DNA from: Gemmatimonadota bacterium
GTDB lineage: Bacteria; Gemmatimonadota; Gemmatimonadetes; Gemmatimonadales; GWC2-71-9
Assembly: GCA_016704275.1 (NCBI GenBank)
Contig: JADJAK010000003.1
Coordinates: 496,001-560,000 of the forward strand
Length of the DNA stretch: 64,000 nt
Direction of reading: 5' to 3'
The notes beneath the pieces are model-generated. The model worked only from the letters and a program-made list of their open reading frames with translations. It was not told the DNA's origin and did not search any database. A program made the translations under genes and the position numbers. Below, one piece after another: positions 17,694 through 25,753 of the stretch. The first letter of the stretch is position 1. Each line of letters starts with the position of its first letter.

Positions 17694-18622
17694 GCGAGCG
17701 CGCGATTGTCTCCGTGCTGGTGCCGGCCAAGGATGAGGCCGAGAACCTCCCGGAATTCCTGCGGCAGTGCGCCGAGGCATTCCCGAAGGTCGGCGCCCCC
17801 ACCGAAGTCGTCATCGTCGACGACGGCTCGCGCGACGGCACCCCACAGGTCCTGGCCCAGCTGCAGGTACAGTATCCGTTTCTGCGTGTCGTCACCCACC
17901 GTCGGCAGCGCGGCATCGCCGATGCGCTCCGCAGTGCGGGCGATGCGGCCGAGGGCGATGTCTTCGTCTTCTACCCGGCCGACCTGCAGTACAAGCCGGA
18001 AGACATCCCGCAGCTGGTGGCCCCGATCCTGGCCGGCAACGCCGACATCGTCACCGGCACCAAGCAAGGGAAGTACGAAAAGGCGTTCGTGTCGACCGTG
18101 TACAACACGCTCTGCCGTTGGCTCTTCGGCGTGCGCGTCACCGACCTGAATTCGGTGAAGGCCTACCGCCGCGAGGTGATGGCGCACGTCCCGATGCGGC
18201 CCGACTGGCACCGCTTCATGGTGGTGATCGCGGCGGCCGACGGCTTCCGGCTCACCTCGACGCCGGTGCCGCTCTACCCGCGGACGGCAGGGACATCGAA
18301 GTTCACCTGGACGCGGATCCCGATCGGGGTGCTCGACCTCCTCTCGGTCTGGTTCCAGCTCCGCTTCGGGCGGAAGCCGATGCTCTTCTTCGGTCTCGCC
18401 GGCGCGTTGCTCTTCCTCCTCGGCTTCGTGGCCGGTGTGGTGGCGATCGTGCTGCGGTTCACTATCCGCGCCGACGTGGCCCTGCTGGTGTCGCTGGTGC
18501 AGACGCTGCTGATCATGGGCGTGGTGCTCTTCGGATTCGGCTTCCTCGGCGAGCTGGTGGCCAACCTCCGCGAGGAGCAGCGCGAACTGGTGCGACGCGT
18601 CGAGTCTGAGCGGCGTGACTGA
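17690..18622 (+). CDS. Family 2 glycosyltransferase with C-terminal membrane helices
   Basis: 310 residues. GT-A fold: VSVLVPAKDEAENLPEFLRQ, VVIVDDGSRDGTPQVL, the acceptor-site FYPADLQYKPEDIP and the NSVKAYRREVM region. Two helices at about residues 230-255 and 265-290 (FFGLAGALLFLLGFVAGVVA; LLVSLVQTLLIMGVVLFGFG) anchor it. The layout is that of GtrB/ArnC-type enzymes, which load a sugar onto undecaprenyl phosphate. Sugar unknown. ATG overlaps the rpoN stop by 4 bases. Confidence 0.85.
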   Translation: MSERAIVSVLVPAKDEAENLPEFLRQCAEAFPKVGAPTEVVIVDDGSRDGTPQVLAQLQVQYPFLRVVTHRRQRGIADALRSAGDAAEGDVFVFYPADLQYKPEDIPQLVAPILAGNADIVTGTKQGKYEKAFVSTVYNTLCRWLFGVRVTDLNSVKAYRREVMAHVPMRPDWHRFMVVIAAADGFRLTSTPVPLYPRTAGTSKFTWTRIPIGVLDLLSVWFQLRFGRKPMLFFGLAGALLFLLGFVAGVVAIVLRFTIRADVALLVSLVQTLLIMGVVLFGFGFLGELVANLREEQRELVRRVESERRD

Positions 18623-19769
18623 ACCACTCCGGGTGGTGTTCCTGACCCACAACTATCCGCGCGAGCGGGGTGATGTGGCGGGCGCCTTCCTCCATCCACT
18701 GGCCGTGGCCCTCCGTGCGCGTGGCGTCGATGTCCGGGTGGTGACGCCGAGCGATGCGGGGAAGGGCGGGCGCGGAACGCTCGATGGGGTGCCGGTGCAC
18801 CGCGTGCGCTACGCAGCGGCCGATCGCGAGCAGTACGCCCAGTCCGGCAAGCTCGCGACCGCGACCAAGTCGCCGCAGGGACTGAAGGCGCTTGCCGGGA
18901 TGATCCGCGCCCTTCGGGCCGGCGCGCGCGAAGAGCTGGACGGGGCGACACGCGGCGTGGTGCATGCGCACTGGTGGTTTCCGTCCGGCCTCGCGGCGCC
19001 GTCCGAGCGTCCGATGGTGGTGACCTGCCACGGCACCGATGTCCGGATGCTTGAAACGAGCGGCCCGGCACGCTGGCTCGCGAAGCGACCGTTTCACCGG
19101 GCACGTCGGGTCACGACGGTCTCGCGTTCCCTCGCCGACGCGCTCCGGACGCATGGCGCCAAGGTCGCCGACGACAGCGTTGTCCCGATGCCGGTGACGG
19201 CAATGGAGCGGCCTTGGAGCATTGGAGGTGGGGGGATCGTCGTCCTCGGCCGGCTGACGGAGCAGAAGCGGGTCCATCTGGCCGTCGAAGCGTATGCACT
19301 CGCCCGCCAGCAGGGCTGCACGCTTCCCCTCGTGATCGCCGGTGACGGCGCGACGCGGGCCGCGCTGCAATCGCAGGTCGGCGGCCTCGGCCTCTCGGCC
19401 GCGGTGCAGTTCCTTGGCGCGGTGGCGCCGACCGATGTCCCGGCCTTGCTGGCCACGGCGGATGCCTGCCTCATGCCGGCGCGGGGCGAGGGGTTCGGGC
19501 TCGCGGCGGCAGAGGCCTTGATGCAGGGCGTCCCGGTCATCGCGTGCACCGATGGCGGCGGACTCCTCGACGTGGTGCCGATGGAAGGGGCAGGGCGCCG
19601 GGTGTCTCCCGAACCGGCGGCGCTGGCGGCAGCGCTGGTGGACGTGCTCCACGATCCCGACGCCAGGACGACGGCACGGGTGGCGGGCGAGGCGTGGCGG
19701 ATCCGATTGGCTCCCGAGTTCGTGGCGGAGCGTTTTCTCACCTGGTACGGCGAGGCGCTCGATGAGTAA
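18615..19769 (+). CDS. Family 4 (GT-B) glycosyltransferase
   Basis: 384 residues from GTG 18615 (8-base overlap with the gene before). N-terminal FLTHNYPRERGDVAGAFLHP with a Gly-rich loop and C-terminal GRLTEQKRVHLAVEAYALAR and GEGFGLAAAEALMQGVPVIA (the E-x7-E motif) define GT4. Members are retaining enzymes using nucleotide sugars on the cytosolic face. In this cluster it likely builds an LPS or lipid-linked glycan; donor and acceptor cannot be inferred. HGTDVRMLETSG also fits the mannosyl/glucosyl branch, weakly. Confidence 0.87.
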   Translation: MTEPLRVVFLTHNYPRERGDVAGAFLHPLAVALRARGVDVRVVTPSDAGKGGRGTLDGVPVHRVRYAAADREQYAQSGKLATATKSPQGLKALAGMIRALRAGAREELDGATRGVVHAHWWFPSGLAAPSERPMVVTCHGTDVRMLETSGPARWLAKRPFHRARRVTTVSRSLADALRTHGAKVADDSVVPMPVTAMERPWSIGGGGIVVLGRLTEQKRVHLAVEAYALARQQGCTLPLVIAGDGATRAALQSQVGGLGLSAAVQFLGAVAPTDVPALLATADACLMPARGEGFGLAAAEALMQGVPVIACTDGGGLLDVVPMEGAGRRVSPEPAALAAALVDVLHDPDARTTARVAGEAWRIRLAPEFVAERFLTWYGEALDE

Positions 19770-20697
19770 GCAATTCTGGCGGGTGATCCAGACGGTCGGC
19801 GGCGTGGCCCTCATCGGCTTTATCGCGCTCCGGCTCGCCGACGACTGGTCCCTGGTCACCTCGGAGCCGATCGAGTGGCAGCTCCGATGGGAGTTCATCA
19901 TCGCGTCGTTGCTGGTCACCTGGGTGATGTACGGGCTGCTCATCTGGGGGTGGCGCGCGGTGCTGCACGGCTGGCGCCAGTACATTCGCGCCGTCGACGC
20001 CGCCAGAATCTGGTGCCTCTCCTCGCTCGGCAAGTACATCCCCGGCAAGGTCTGGTCGATCGCCGGAATGGCGGCGATGTCCGAGAAGCAGGGAGTTTCC
20101 GGCGTCGCGGCGATCGGGTCGGCAGTCATCATGCAGCTGGTGTCACTGGCGACCGGGGCCGTGGTCGCGCTGATGTTCACCGGCACAGTGGTCCTCGACC
20201 GCGTGCTCGCCCCCTACACGCCGTATGGGAGCCTGCTGGCCTTCGCCGGGGCAGGTTTCGCGCTGCTCTGCTCGTTCGCCCTCACGTTGCCATCGCTCAC
20301 GCGGCGGCTGGGCCACCTGATCGGCAAACCGGGCTCGGTGCAGCCGGTCGAGCCTGGTGCACTCGCCGGCGCGCTCTTCGTCAACTTCCTCGCGTGGGGG
20401 GGCTACGGCCTGGCGTTCCAGTTGCTGCTGCTCGGGACGATCCCGTCCCTCGACCTGAACTGGACCACGGCCACTGGCGCCTTCGCAGCGTCCTATATCG
20501 TCGGCTACCTCGCCCTCGTCGTGCCCGGCGGGCTCGGCGTTCGGGAAGGGCTGCTGGTGCTGTTGTTGAAGGGATCACTGGGCATCGGCCCGGCGGTTGC
20601 CCTCGCGGCCGCCTCGCGCATCACGCTCACCATCAACGAGATCGGCGCTGCGGTGCCGTTCCTTCTCATGCGGAGGCCGTCGCGTGACGACGCCTGA
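19762..20697 (+). CDS. Lysylphosphatidylglycerol synthase-like (UPF0104) membrane protein
   Basis: 311 residues; ATG 19762 is taken because it overlaps the previous stop by 8 bases, in keeping with the neighbours. About eight membrane helices with the family signatures IWCLSSLGKYIPGKVWSIAG and YIVGYLALVVPGGLGVREGL. Such proteins (the flippase domain of MprF, AglD-type) are thought to move lipids or lipid-linked sugars, but this copy lacks the soluble synthase domain. Position between glycosyltransferases suggests a lipid-linked intermediate as cargo (inference). Confidence 0.8.
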   Translation: MSKQFWRVIQTVGGVALIGFIALRLADDWSLVTSEPIEWQLRWEFIIASLLVTWVMYGLLIWGWRAVLHGWRQYIRAVDAARIWCLSSLGKYIPGKVWSIAGMAAMSEKQGVSGVAAIGSAVIMQLVSLATGAVVALMFTGTVVLDRVLAPYTPYGSLLAFAGAGFALLCSFALTLPSLTRRLGHLIGKPGSVQPVEPGALAGALFVNFLAWGGYGLAFQLLLLGTIPSLDLNWTTATGAFAASYIVGYLALVVPGGLGVREGLLVLLLKGSLGIGPAVALAAASRITLTINEIGAAVPFLLMRRPSRDDA

Positions 20698-23092
20698 TTC
20701 GCGCCCTGCCTTTGAGCCGCGGCCGCCCTTGCTGTGGGCCGGCCTGGTCTTCGTCCTTGCCGCGCTCTCGCTCTGCTGGCCGCTCTTCACCGGCCAGTAC
20801 CTCGGCGGCGACGACCAGGTCATTGCCGGGTACGCCTTCCGCGAGTTCGGCGCCAACTACTTCAAGGCGCACGGCAGCATCCCGCAATGGAACCCGTACA
20901 TCTTCGGCGGGATGCCGTTCATCGCCGCGATGCATGGCGACATCTTCTATCCGACCGCCTGGCTCCGCTGGCTGGTGCCAACCGACCTCGGGATGTCGCT
21001 CGGCTTCTTCCTGCACCTGATCATCGCCGGCGTGGCGATGTACTGCCTGCTGCGTGTGCTCAAGTTGTCGTGGACGGCGGCCGTCGTCGGCGGCCTCGGC
21101 TACGAGCTCTCCGGCATCCTCGTCTCGATGATGCGGAACGGGCACGACGGCAAACTCTTCGTCTCGGCACTGGCGCCGTTCGCCTTCCTGGCGCTGATCC
21201 GCGGCATCCGCCATGGCAAGGTGAGCGCCTTCGGCTGGTATGCGCTCGTCATCGGCCTCTGCATGCTGTCGCCCCACTACCAGATGACGTACTACCTGCT
21301 GGTGGCATCGGGGCTCTTCACGCTCTGGTTGACGTTCTGGGACAAGGAGCGCGAGCGCCCCAAGGCGCCGCTCGCCGACATGGGGCTCGCCGCGGTCGGC
21401 GTGGCGCTTGGCGTCGGCATCGGCATGATCCAGGGGCTGCCGTTCCTCAAGTACATCCCGTTCTCGCCGCGCGCCCCCGGCGGCGCGTCGTCGGGGTGGG
21501 AGTACGCGACGTCCTACGCGATGCCAGTCGAAGAATTGATGACCACCATCCTGCCGCAGTTCAACGGGATGATGGAGAACTACTGGGGCAGCAACTTCTT
21601 CAAGAGCCACACCGAGTACGTCGGCGCGATCGTGATCATCCTCGCCATTCTCGGACTCGGTGCCGCGAGGAAGCGCGGCCTGCTCCTTGGTTTCGGCATG
21701 GTTGCCGCGCTCTTCCTGCTGGTGGCGTTCGGCGGGCATACGCCGTTCTACCGCCTCTGGTTTGAAGTGATGCCGATGATGCAGAAGGTTCGCGCGGCCG
21801 GCATGGCATTCTTCCTGGTCGCGTTGCCGATCTGCGTCTGGGCGGGGCTCGGCGTCGAGCGTCTGCTCAACGGGGAGGTCAGCTCAAAGCGGCTCAACAT
21901 CGTCCTGGGCGTTTTTGCGTTCATCGCGGTGCTCGGCGTGGCTGGCGCCCTCCAAGGGGTGGCCGAGGGCGTGGCGAGCAGCATCGGCTCGGGCCTCGAC
22001 CCGCAGATGACGGGACGCATCACCCAGCAAGTCAGCGCCAACGCCGGCGAGCTCCGTGCCGGTTCGCTCCGGATGCTGTTGGTCGTGCTCCTCGGTGGCG
22101 GGCTGCTGGTCGCGGTCCAGCGTCGTGCACTTACCGGGGCGCTGGCCGCGGGGGCGATGATCATCGCGCTCTGGGGCGACAACTGGAGCCTGCTGCGCCG
22201 CTTCCCCGAATGGCTCCCGCCGGCCTCGGTGACCTACGCCGACGACCAACTCATGACCGAGATGCGGAAAGCGGCGCATCCGTATCGGAGTTATGACCCG
22301 TCGGGCAGGGGTGGTGCGGCGACGCTCTATCAGGGGTCGTGGCTGATGGCCGACACCATCCCGACTCTCTTCGGATACCACGGCAACGAGAGCCGCTTCT
22401 TCGACGAGCTCTTCGGTGGCAAGAACGACTGGCCGAACCAGTTCGCCCCGACGCTGCTCGACCTATACGCGGTGAAGTACATCGTCGCCAACCAGGACGT
22501 GGCGAAGGCGTTTCCGGGATACCGTCAGACCCTCGGCCCGGTCTCGTTTTCAAGCACGATGGGTCGGGCCGCCCTGGCCGGGTACCTCTTTGAACGGGAC
22601 AGCACGGCGCAGTGGGTGCGAATTGTCCCGGGCGCCGTAAAGGTCCCCGACGCCCAGATCATCCCGACGGTGGTCGACCCGCGCTTCCCGGTGAGCCGAG
22701 TGGTGCTGTACGACGACACGACGACGGTGCCGGGGGTCCAGACGGGGCAGGCGATCCCCGAACCTTCCCCGGTCACGGCGGCGTTGTCGAGTTGGGAACC
22801 TGGCGCGATGAAAGTCGTACTGAGCGGCAGCGACCCGAAGACCACCTACCTGCTGGTGGCGGAGAACTGGTATCCGGGGTGGACGGCGGCAATTGACGGC
22901 ACGCCGGCCCCGACGCTCCGGGCCAACCACGCGATGCTCTCGGTGGCGGTGCCGCCGGGCGCCAAGGAAGTGACGCTGCGCTACGAGACGCCGGGGTACG
23001 GGACCGGCAAGTTGATCACCCTGGGGTCGCTCGCCGGAGCACTCCTGCTGCTGGCGGCCGGACGATTCCGGCCGCGGACCATGAATGCCTGA
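20684..23092 (+). CDS. YfhO-like large membrane protein
   Basis: 802 residues from GTG 20684, overlapping the flippase gene by 14 bases; an ATG 87 bases earlier is less likely. N-terminal two thirds hold about 12 helices with GGDDQVIAGYAFREFG, PQWNPYIFGGMPFIAAMHGD and FYPTAWLRWL, the GT-C-like first loop with two acidic residues. The C-terminal 200 residues form a periplasmic beta domain (LLVAENWYPGWTAAIDG, ANHAMLSVAVPPGAKEVTLR) typical of YfhO, linked in Bacillus to glycosylation of lipoteichoic acid. Here it may transfer a sugar from polyprenyl phosphate, perhaps mannose from the enzyme encoded next. Confidence 0.78.
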   Translation: MTTPDSRPAFEPRPPLLWAGLVFVLAALSLCWPLFTGQYLGGDDQVIAGYAFREFGANYFKAHGSIPQWNPYIFGGMPFIAAMHGDIFYPTAWLRWLVPTDLGMSLGFFLHLIIAGVAMYCLLRVLKLSWTAAVVGGLGYELSGILVSMMRNGHDGKLFVSALAPFAFLALIRGIRHGKVSAFGWYALVIGLCMLSPHYQMTYYLLVASGLFTLWLTFWDKERERPKAPLADMGLAAVGVALGVGIGMIQGLPFLKYIPFSPRAPGGASSGWEYATSYAMPVEELMTTILPQFNGMMENYWGSNFFKSHTEYVGAIVIILAILGLGAARKRGLLLGFGMVAALFLLVAFGGHTPFYRLWFEVMPMMQKVRAAGMAFFLVALPICVWAGLGVERLLNGEVSSKRLNIVLGVFAFIAVLGVAGALQGVAEGVASSIGSGLDPQMTGRITQQVSANAGELRAGSLRMLLVVLLGGGLLVAVQRRALTGALAAGAMIIALWGDNWSLLRRFPEWLPPASVTYADDQLMTEMRKAAHPYRSYDPSGRGGAATLYQGSWLMADTIPTLFGYHGNESRFFDELFGGKNDWPNQFAPTLLDLYAVKYIVANQDVAKAFPGYRQTLGPVSFSSTMGRAALAGYLFERDSTAQWVRIVPGAVKVPDAQIIPTVVDPRFPVSRVVLYDDTTTVPGVQTGQAIPEPSPVTAALSSWEPGAMKVVLSGSDPKTTYLLVAENWYPGWTAAIDGTPAPTLRANHAMLSVAVPPGAKEVTLRYETPGYGTGKLITLGSLAGALLLLAAGRFRPRTMNA

Positions 23093-23807
23093 ACGTGCGC
23101 TGGTGGTGGTGCCGACCTACAACGAACGCGAGAACCTCCCCCAGATCGTCCCGGCGATCCTGGCGCAGGACCCGCGTCTCGAGGTCCTGGTCGTCGATGA
23201 TGGCTCCCCTGACGGGACCGGGCAGCTGGCCGACGCGATGGCGGCGGCCGACCCGCGGGTCCACGTGCTGCACCGAACCGCCAAGCAGGGACTGGGGCGC
23301 GCCTATCTGGCCGGCTTCACCTGGGCGCTCCCGAAGGGGTACGACTTCATCTTCGAGATGGACGCCGACTTCTCGCACGACCCGAAGGCCCTGCCGGCCT
23401 TCCTGACCGCGATCCAGGACGCCGATCTGGTCCTGGGCTCCCGGTATGCCACCGGGGTGAACGTCATCAACTGGCCGATGAGCCGGTTGCTGCTCTCCTG
23501 GTTCGCCAACAAGTACGTCCACTGGATCACTCGGCTGCCGCTGACCGACGCCACCGGCGGCTTCAAGTGCTTCCGGCGGGAGGTCCTGGCGGCGATCCCG
23601 TTCGACGAGGTGCGTTGCAACGGCTACGCCTTCCAGATCGAGATGTCGTACCGGACCTACTGCAAGGGTTTCCGGCTCAAGGAGATCCCGATCATCTTCG
23701 TCGACCGGGTCGAGGGGCAGAGCAAGATGGACAAGCGGATCGTCCGCGAGGCGGTCTGGATGGTCTGGTGGCTCAAGCTCCAGGCAATGCTCGGGAGGCT
23801 CAAGTGA
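23085..23807 (+). CDS. Polyprenol monophosphomannose synthase (DPM1-like GT2)
   Basis: 240 residues, no membrane helices. VVVPTYNERENLPQIVPAIL, VVDDGSPDGTGQLAD, FEMDADFSHDPKALP, GSRYATGVNVINWP and EGQSKMDKRIVREA are the standard motif series of DPM1 / Ppm1 enzymes, which transfer mannose from GDP-mannose to a polyprenyl phosphate. The product serves GT-C enzymes on the other face of the membrane, of which two candidates are in this window (20684-23092 and 970-3042). ATG overlaps the previous stop by 8 bases. Confidence 0.88.
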   Translation: MPERALVVVPTYNERENLPQIVPAILAQDPRLEVLVVDDGSPDGTGQLADAMAAADPRVHVLHRTAKQGLGRAYLAGFTWALPKGYDFIFEMDADFSHDPKALPAFLTAIQDADLVLGSRYATGVNVINWPMSRLLLSWFANKYVHWITRLPLTDATGGFKCFRREVLAAIPFDEVRCNGYAFQIEMSYRTYCKGFRLKEIPIIFVDRVEGQSKMDKRIVREAVWMVWWLKLQAMLGRLK

Positions 23808-24652
23808 GTGTGGTCTTCTTCAAGCTGACGGGGTCGGGAAACGACTTCGTCATGGTCGATGGTCGGTCCACGACCCCGGCCGACTGGCCGGTCGAGCGCA
23901 TCCGGGCCATCTGTGACCGTCGGGACGGAATCGGGGCCGACGGCTTCGTGATCCTGACCCCGGTCGGGCCGGACGCCGTGGAGATGACCTTCTACAACTC
24001 CGACGGCTCGGCGGCCCCGATGTGTGGGAACGCCGCCCTCTGCTCGACCCGGCTGGCCGCCCACCTCGAGATGGCCGATCCGGCAGGGATGACCCTGGTC
24101 ACCGGCGCGGGGAGCTTCCGGACCCGATGCGTCGGGGAAGGGCACATGGCCGAGCTCAATCTGCCGGACACCGACGTGCCGGTCGAGACTGGAATTCCAC
24201 CCCTGGCAGGGGAGGGGTGGGTCCGTCTGGGGCGTGTGGGGGTCCCGCACCTGGTCGTCATGACAGAGGACGTGGCGGCGGTCGACATCCCGACCCGCGG
24301 CCGGGAGCTCCGGTTCCACGAGCGGGCCGGAGTCGGCGGGGCCAATGCCAACTTCGTTTCGCGGACCTCACGTTCTACTGGAAGTGGAGCCTCGAAAGTG
24401 GATGAACCGCAGTGGGCTGTGCGGACGTACGAGCGTGGGGTCGAGGCAGAAACGATGGCCTGTGGGACCGGCACCGTGACCGCCGCGTTGGCGATTGCGG
24501 CCCTCGGATTGGACCAGCTGCCGCTCCGGTTCCGGACCGAGAGTGGCCGACTGTTGGCGGTGAATGCGACGATCGAGGGGAGCCGGGCGACCCAGATCTG
24601 GCTCTGCGGGGAGGGCCGCTTGGTGGCCCGAGGGGTCTGGCTGGACGTGTGA
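23804..24652 (+). CDS. dapF: Diaminopimelate epimerase
   Basis: 282 residues from GTG 23804 (GTGA overlap with the gene before). Both catalytic cysteines are in place: PMCGNAALC (about residue 70) and MACGTGTVTAAL (about 225). The N-terminal FKLTGSGNDFVMVDGR is typical. Converts LL- to meso-diaminopimelate for peptidoglycan and lysine. MCGNAALC differs slightly from the common MCGNGxRC. The insertion RSTGSGASKVDEPQ near residue 190 is charged and probably a loop. Envelope-related, like the rest of the operon. Confidence 0.95.
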   Translation: MSVVFFKLTGSGNDFVMVDGRSTTPADWPVERIRAICDRRDGIGADGFVILTPVGPDAVEMTFYNSDGSAAPMCGNAALCSTRLAAHLEMADPAGMTLVTGAGSFRTRCVGEGHMAELNLPDTDVPVETGIPPLAGEGWVRLGRVGVPHLVVMTEDVAAVDIPTRGRELRFHERAGVGGANANFVSRTSRSTGSGASKVDEPQWAVRTYERGVEAETMACGTGTVTAALAIAALGLDQLPLRFRTESGRLLAVNATIEGSRATQIWLCGEGRLVARGVWLDV

Positions 24653-24674
24653 CCACCACCAACGGAGGATTCCG

Positions 24675-24908
24675 ATGATCTGCATCTATGTGGCCACCAA
24701 CCAGATCGAGGCCGACCTGATTCGACTGGAACTCGAGGCCGCCGGCATTCCGGCGACCATCAAGGCCGGCCCGACGCCGATGGGGTCGGGGCCATATCCC
24801 GAGATCTGGGTGTCGGCCGCCCAGGAGCTCGAGGCGATGGAAATCGTGGCGGAACTGGAGGCCGGGGACGCCGATGCCACGGGGACGTCGGAAGAACTGA
24901 CGCCCTGA
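24675..24908 (+). CDS. DUF2007-type small protein
   Basis: 77 residues. Start ATG 24675 has GGAGGA seven bases upstream. The sequence begins IYVATNQIEADLIRLELEAA and continues GIPATIK, EIWVSAAQELEAMEIVAELE, the ferredoxin-like pattern of DUF2007, annotated as a putative signal-transducing protein. The tail is acidic. It is the last gene before a strong terminator and closes the envelope operon. Function unknown. Confidence 0.7.
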   Translation: MICIYVATNQIEADLIRLELEAAGIPATIKAGPTPMGSGPYPEIWVSAAQELEAMEIVAELEAGDADATGTSEELTP

Positions 24909-24927
24909 GCGGAGCTCGGCGCAGGGA

Positions 24928-24956
24928 GAAAAGGGCCGCCGCGTGGCGGCCTTTTG
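24928..24956 (+). terminator. Rho-independent terminator of the envelope operon
   Basis: GGCCGCC-GCGT-GGCGGCC hairpin (24934-24951), preceded by AAAA and followed by TTTT. It lies 20 bases after the DUF2007 stop. Confidence 0.85.
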
Positions 24957-24967
24957 CGTGCTCGAAG

Positions 24968-25090
24968 GTGACCAGTGGCCGGTGACCAGTGACCAGTCAC
25001 CTGTAACCAGGAACTGTCAGACTGTGTCGAGAGGGGTGGGCTGGAAGGGGGTCCGTCTTCCGGGTCACGGGTTACTGGTTACTGGTCACG
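24968..25090 (+). repeat. GTGACCAGT-type short repeats forming an inverted pair
   Basis: Left part 24968-25010 has GTGACCAGT twice (24968, 24982), then an overlapping GACCAGTCACC and a TAACCAG. The right part 25062-25089 reads GGTCAC, then GGTTACTGGTTACTGGTCAC, whose reverse complement matches the left part closely. The two arms are about 50 bases apart and lie between a terminator and an AT-rich promoter zone. It could be a folded RNA, a protein site, or a repetitive element; I cannot place it in a known family. Confidence 0.6.
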
Positions 25091-25129
25091 CGGCAGTGCA
25101 TGTCGTTCTGATGGGGAGGTCTCGAGTTT

Positions 25130-25240
25130 TCCCCACTTATCCTCATGACGACTTAACATAATACATCTTATACGTCATATTCATCCCACAGAAATACCCC
25201 CACCACCAAACAAACCTAAGGCGTTATCTGCCATACTGTT
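25130..25240. other. AT-rich island with no gene
   Basis: About 110 bases, clearly poorer in G+C than everything around them, with TTTTCCCCACTTATCC, TTAACATAATACATCTTATA and CACCAAACAAACC. Holds the sigma-70-like promoter listed separately. The whole stretch 24909-25414 has no convincing gene: terminator, repeats, this island, then about 170 bases of ordinary GC-rich leader. Confidence 0.5.
25153..25181 (+). promoter_or_regulatory. Sigma-70-like promoter TTAACA-17-CATATT
   Basis: TTAACA at 25153-25158, exactly 17 bases, CATATT at 25176-25181. Would give a leader of about 225 bases to the GTG at 25415. Confidence 0.4.
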
Positions 25241-25328
25241 ATGGCGCTAGCCAACAAACATTCCCCGCCACAATCGCACCCTGTAATGTCCCCGAGCGAG
25301 CGTTCCCTCTTTCGCCGCCCCGCCGTCC

Positions 25329-25354
25329 TGTCGAGATTCCCGGCCTCGGCCGTC
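25329..25354 (+). promoter_or_regulatory. Putative ECF42-type promoter TGTCGA-16-CGTC
   Basis: TGTCGA at 25329-25334, 16 bases, CGTC at 25351-25354. The reported ECF42 target motif, as I remember it, is TGTCGA in the -35 and CG(A/T)C in the -10 region. It lies 61 bases before the YCII start, so the sigma factor encoded next could drive its own operon. Confidence 0.5.
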
Positions 25355-25414
25355 ATCATGGTGACGGCCCCGGAATCGCCGCGGTCGCACCCCGACCATG
25401 ACCAGGAGCTCCCC

Positions 25415-25753
25415 GTGCAGCAGTACCTCCTCATCCTTCGTGAGAACCCCGCCGCCTTCGAGCACATCTCTCCGGCCGAGATGCAGGCGATCGTCGAACG
25501 CTACGTGGCCTGGGGGCACTCCCTCGCCGAGCGAGGCGTCATGGCCGGCGGGATCAAGCTGGCCGACGAGGGCGGCCGGCACGTCCGGACCGTCGGGGTG
25601 ACCGACGGCCCGTACGCCGAGACCAAGGAGGTCGTGGGAGGCTTCTTCGAGGTCCTGGCCGAGGACTACGACGGCGCCGTGGCACTCGCTCAGGAATGCC
25701 CCCACCTCGACTATGGCTGGATCGAGGTCCGCCGAGTGGAGACCACGCCCTGA
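25415..25753 (+). CDS. YCII-related (DGPF domain) protein
   Basis: 112 residues from GTG 25415, chosen because AGGAG lies seven bases upstream; longer in-frame starts (25241) add a leader with no family match. The body QQYLLILRENPAAFEHISPA, GGIKLADEGG, VTDGPYAETKEVVGGFFEVL and ECPHLDYGWIEVRRVE is the YCII/DGPF fold with the name-giving DGPYAE motif. These proteins are the standard partners of ECF42 sigma factors, as here. Their biochemical role is unknown. The stop overlaps or nearly abuts the sigma start. Confidence 0.85.
   Translation: MQQYLLILRENPAAFEHISPAEMQAIVERYVAWGHSLAERGVMAGGIKLADEGGRHVRTVGVTDGPYAETKEVVGGFFEVLAEDYDGAVALAQECPHLDYGWIEVRRVETTP

Noticed and set aside
25025..25030. Second TGTCGA as another ECF42 promoter
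   Set aside because: No CG(A/T)C at 16-17 bases downstream; falls within the repeat region.
25130..25215. Possible chromosomal origin (AT-rich, TTATCC words)
   Set aside because: Only one or two partial DnaA-box-like words, none matching TTATCCACA well, and no dnaA, dnaN, gidA or parAB nearby.
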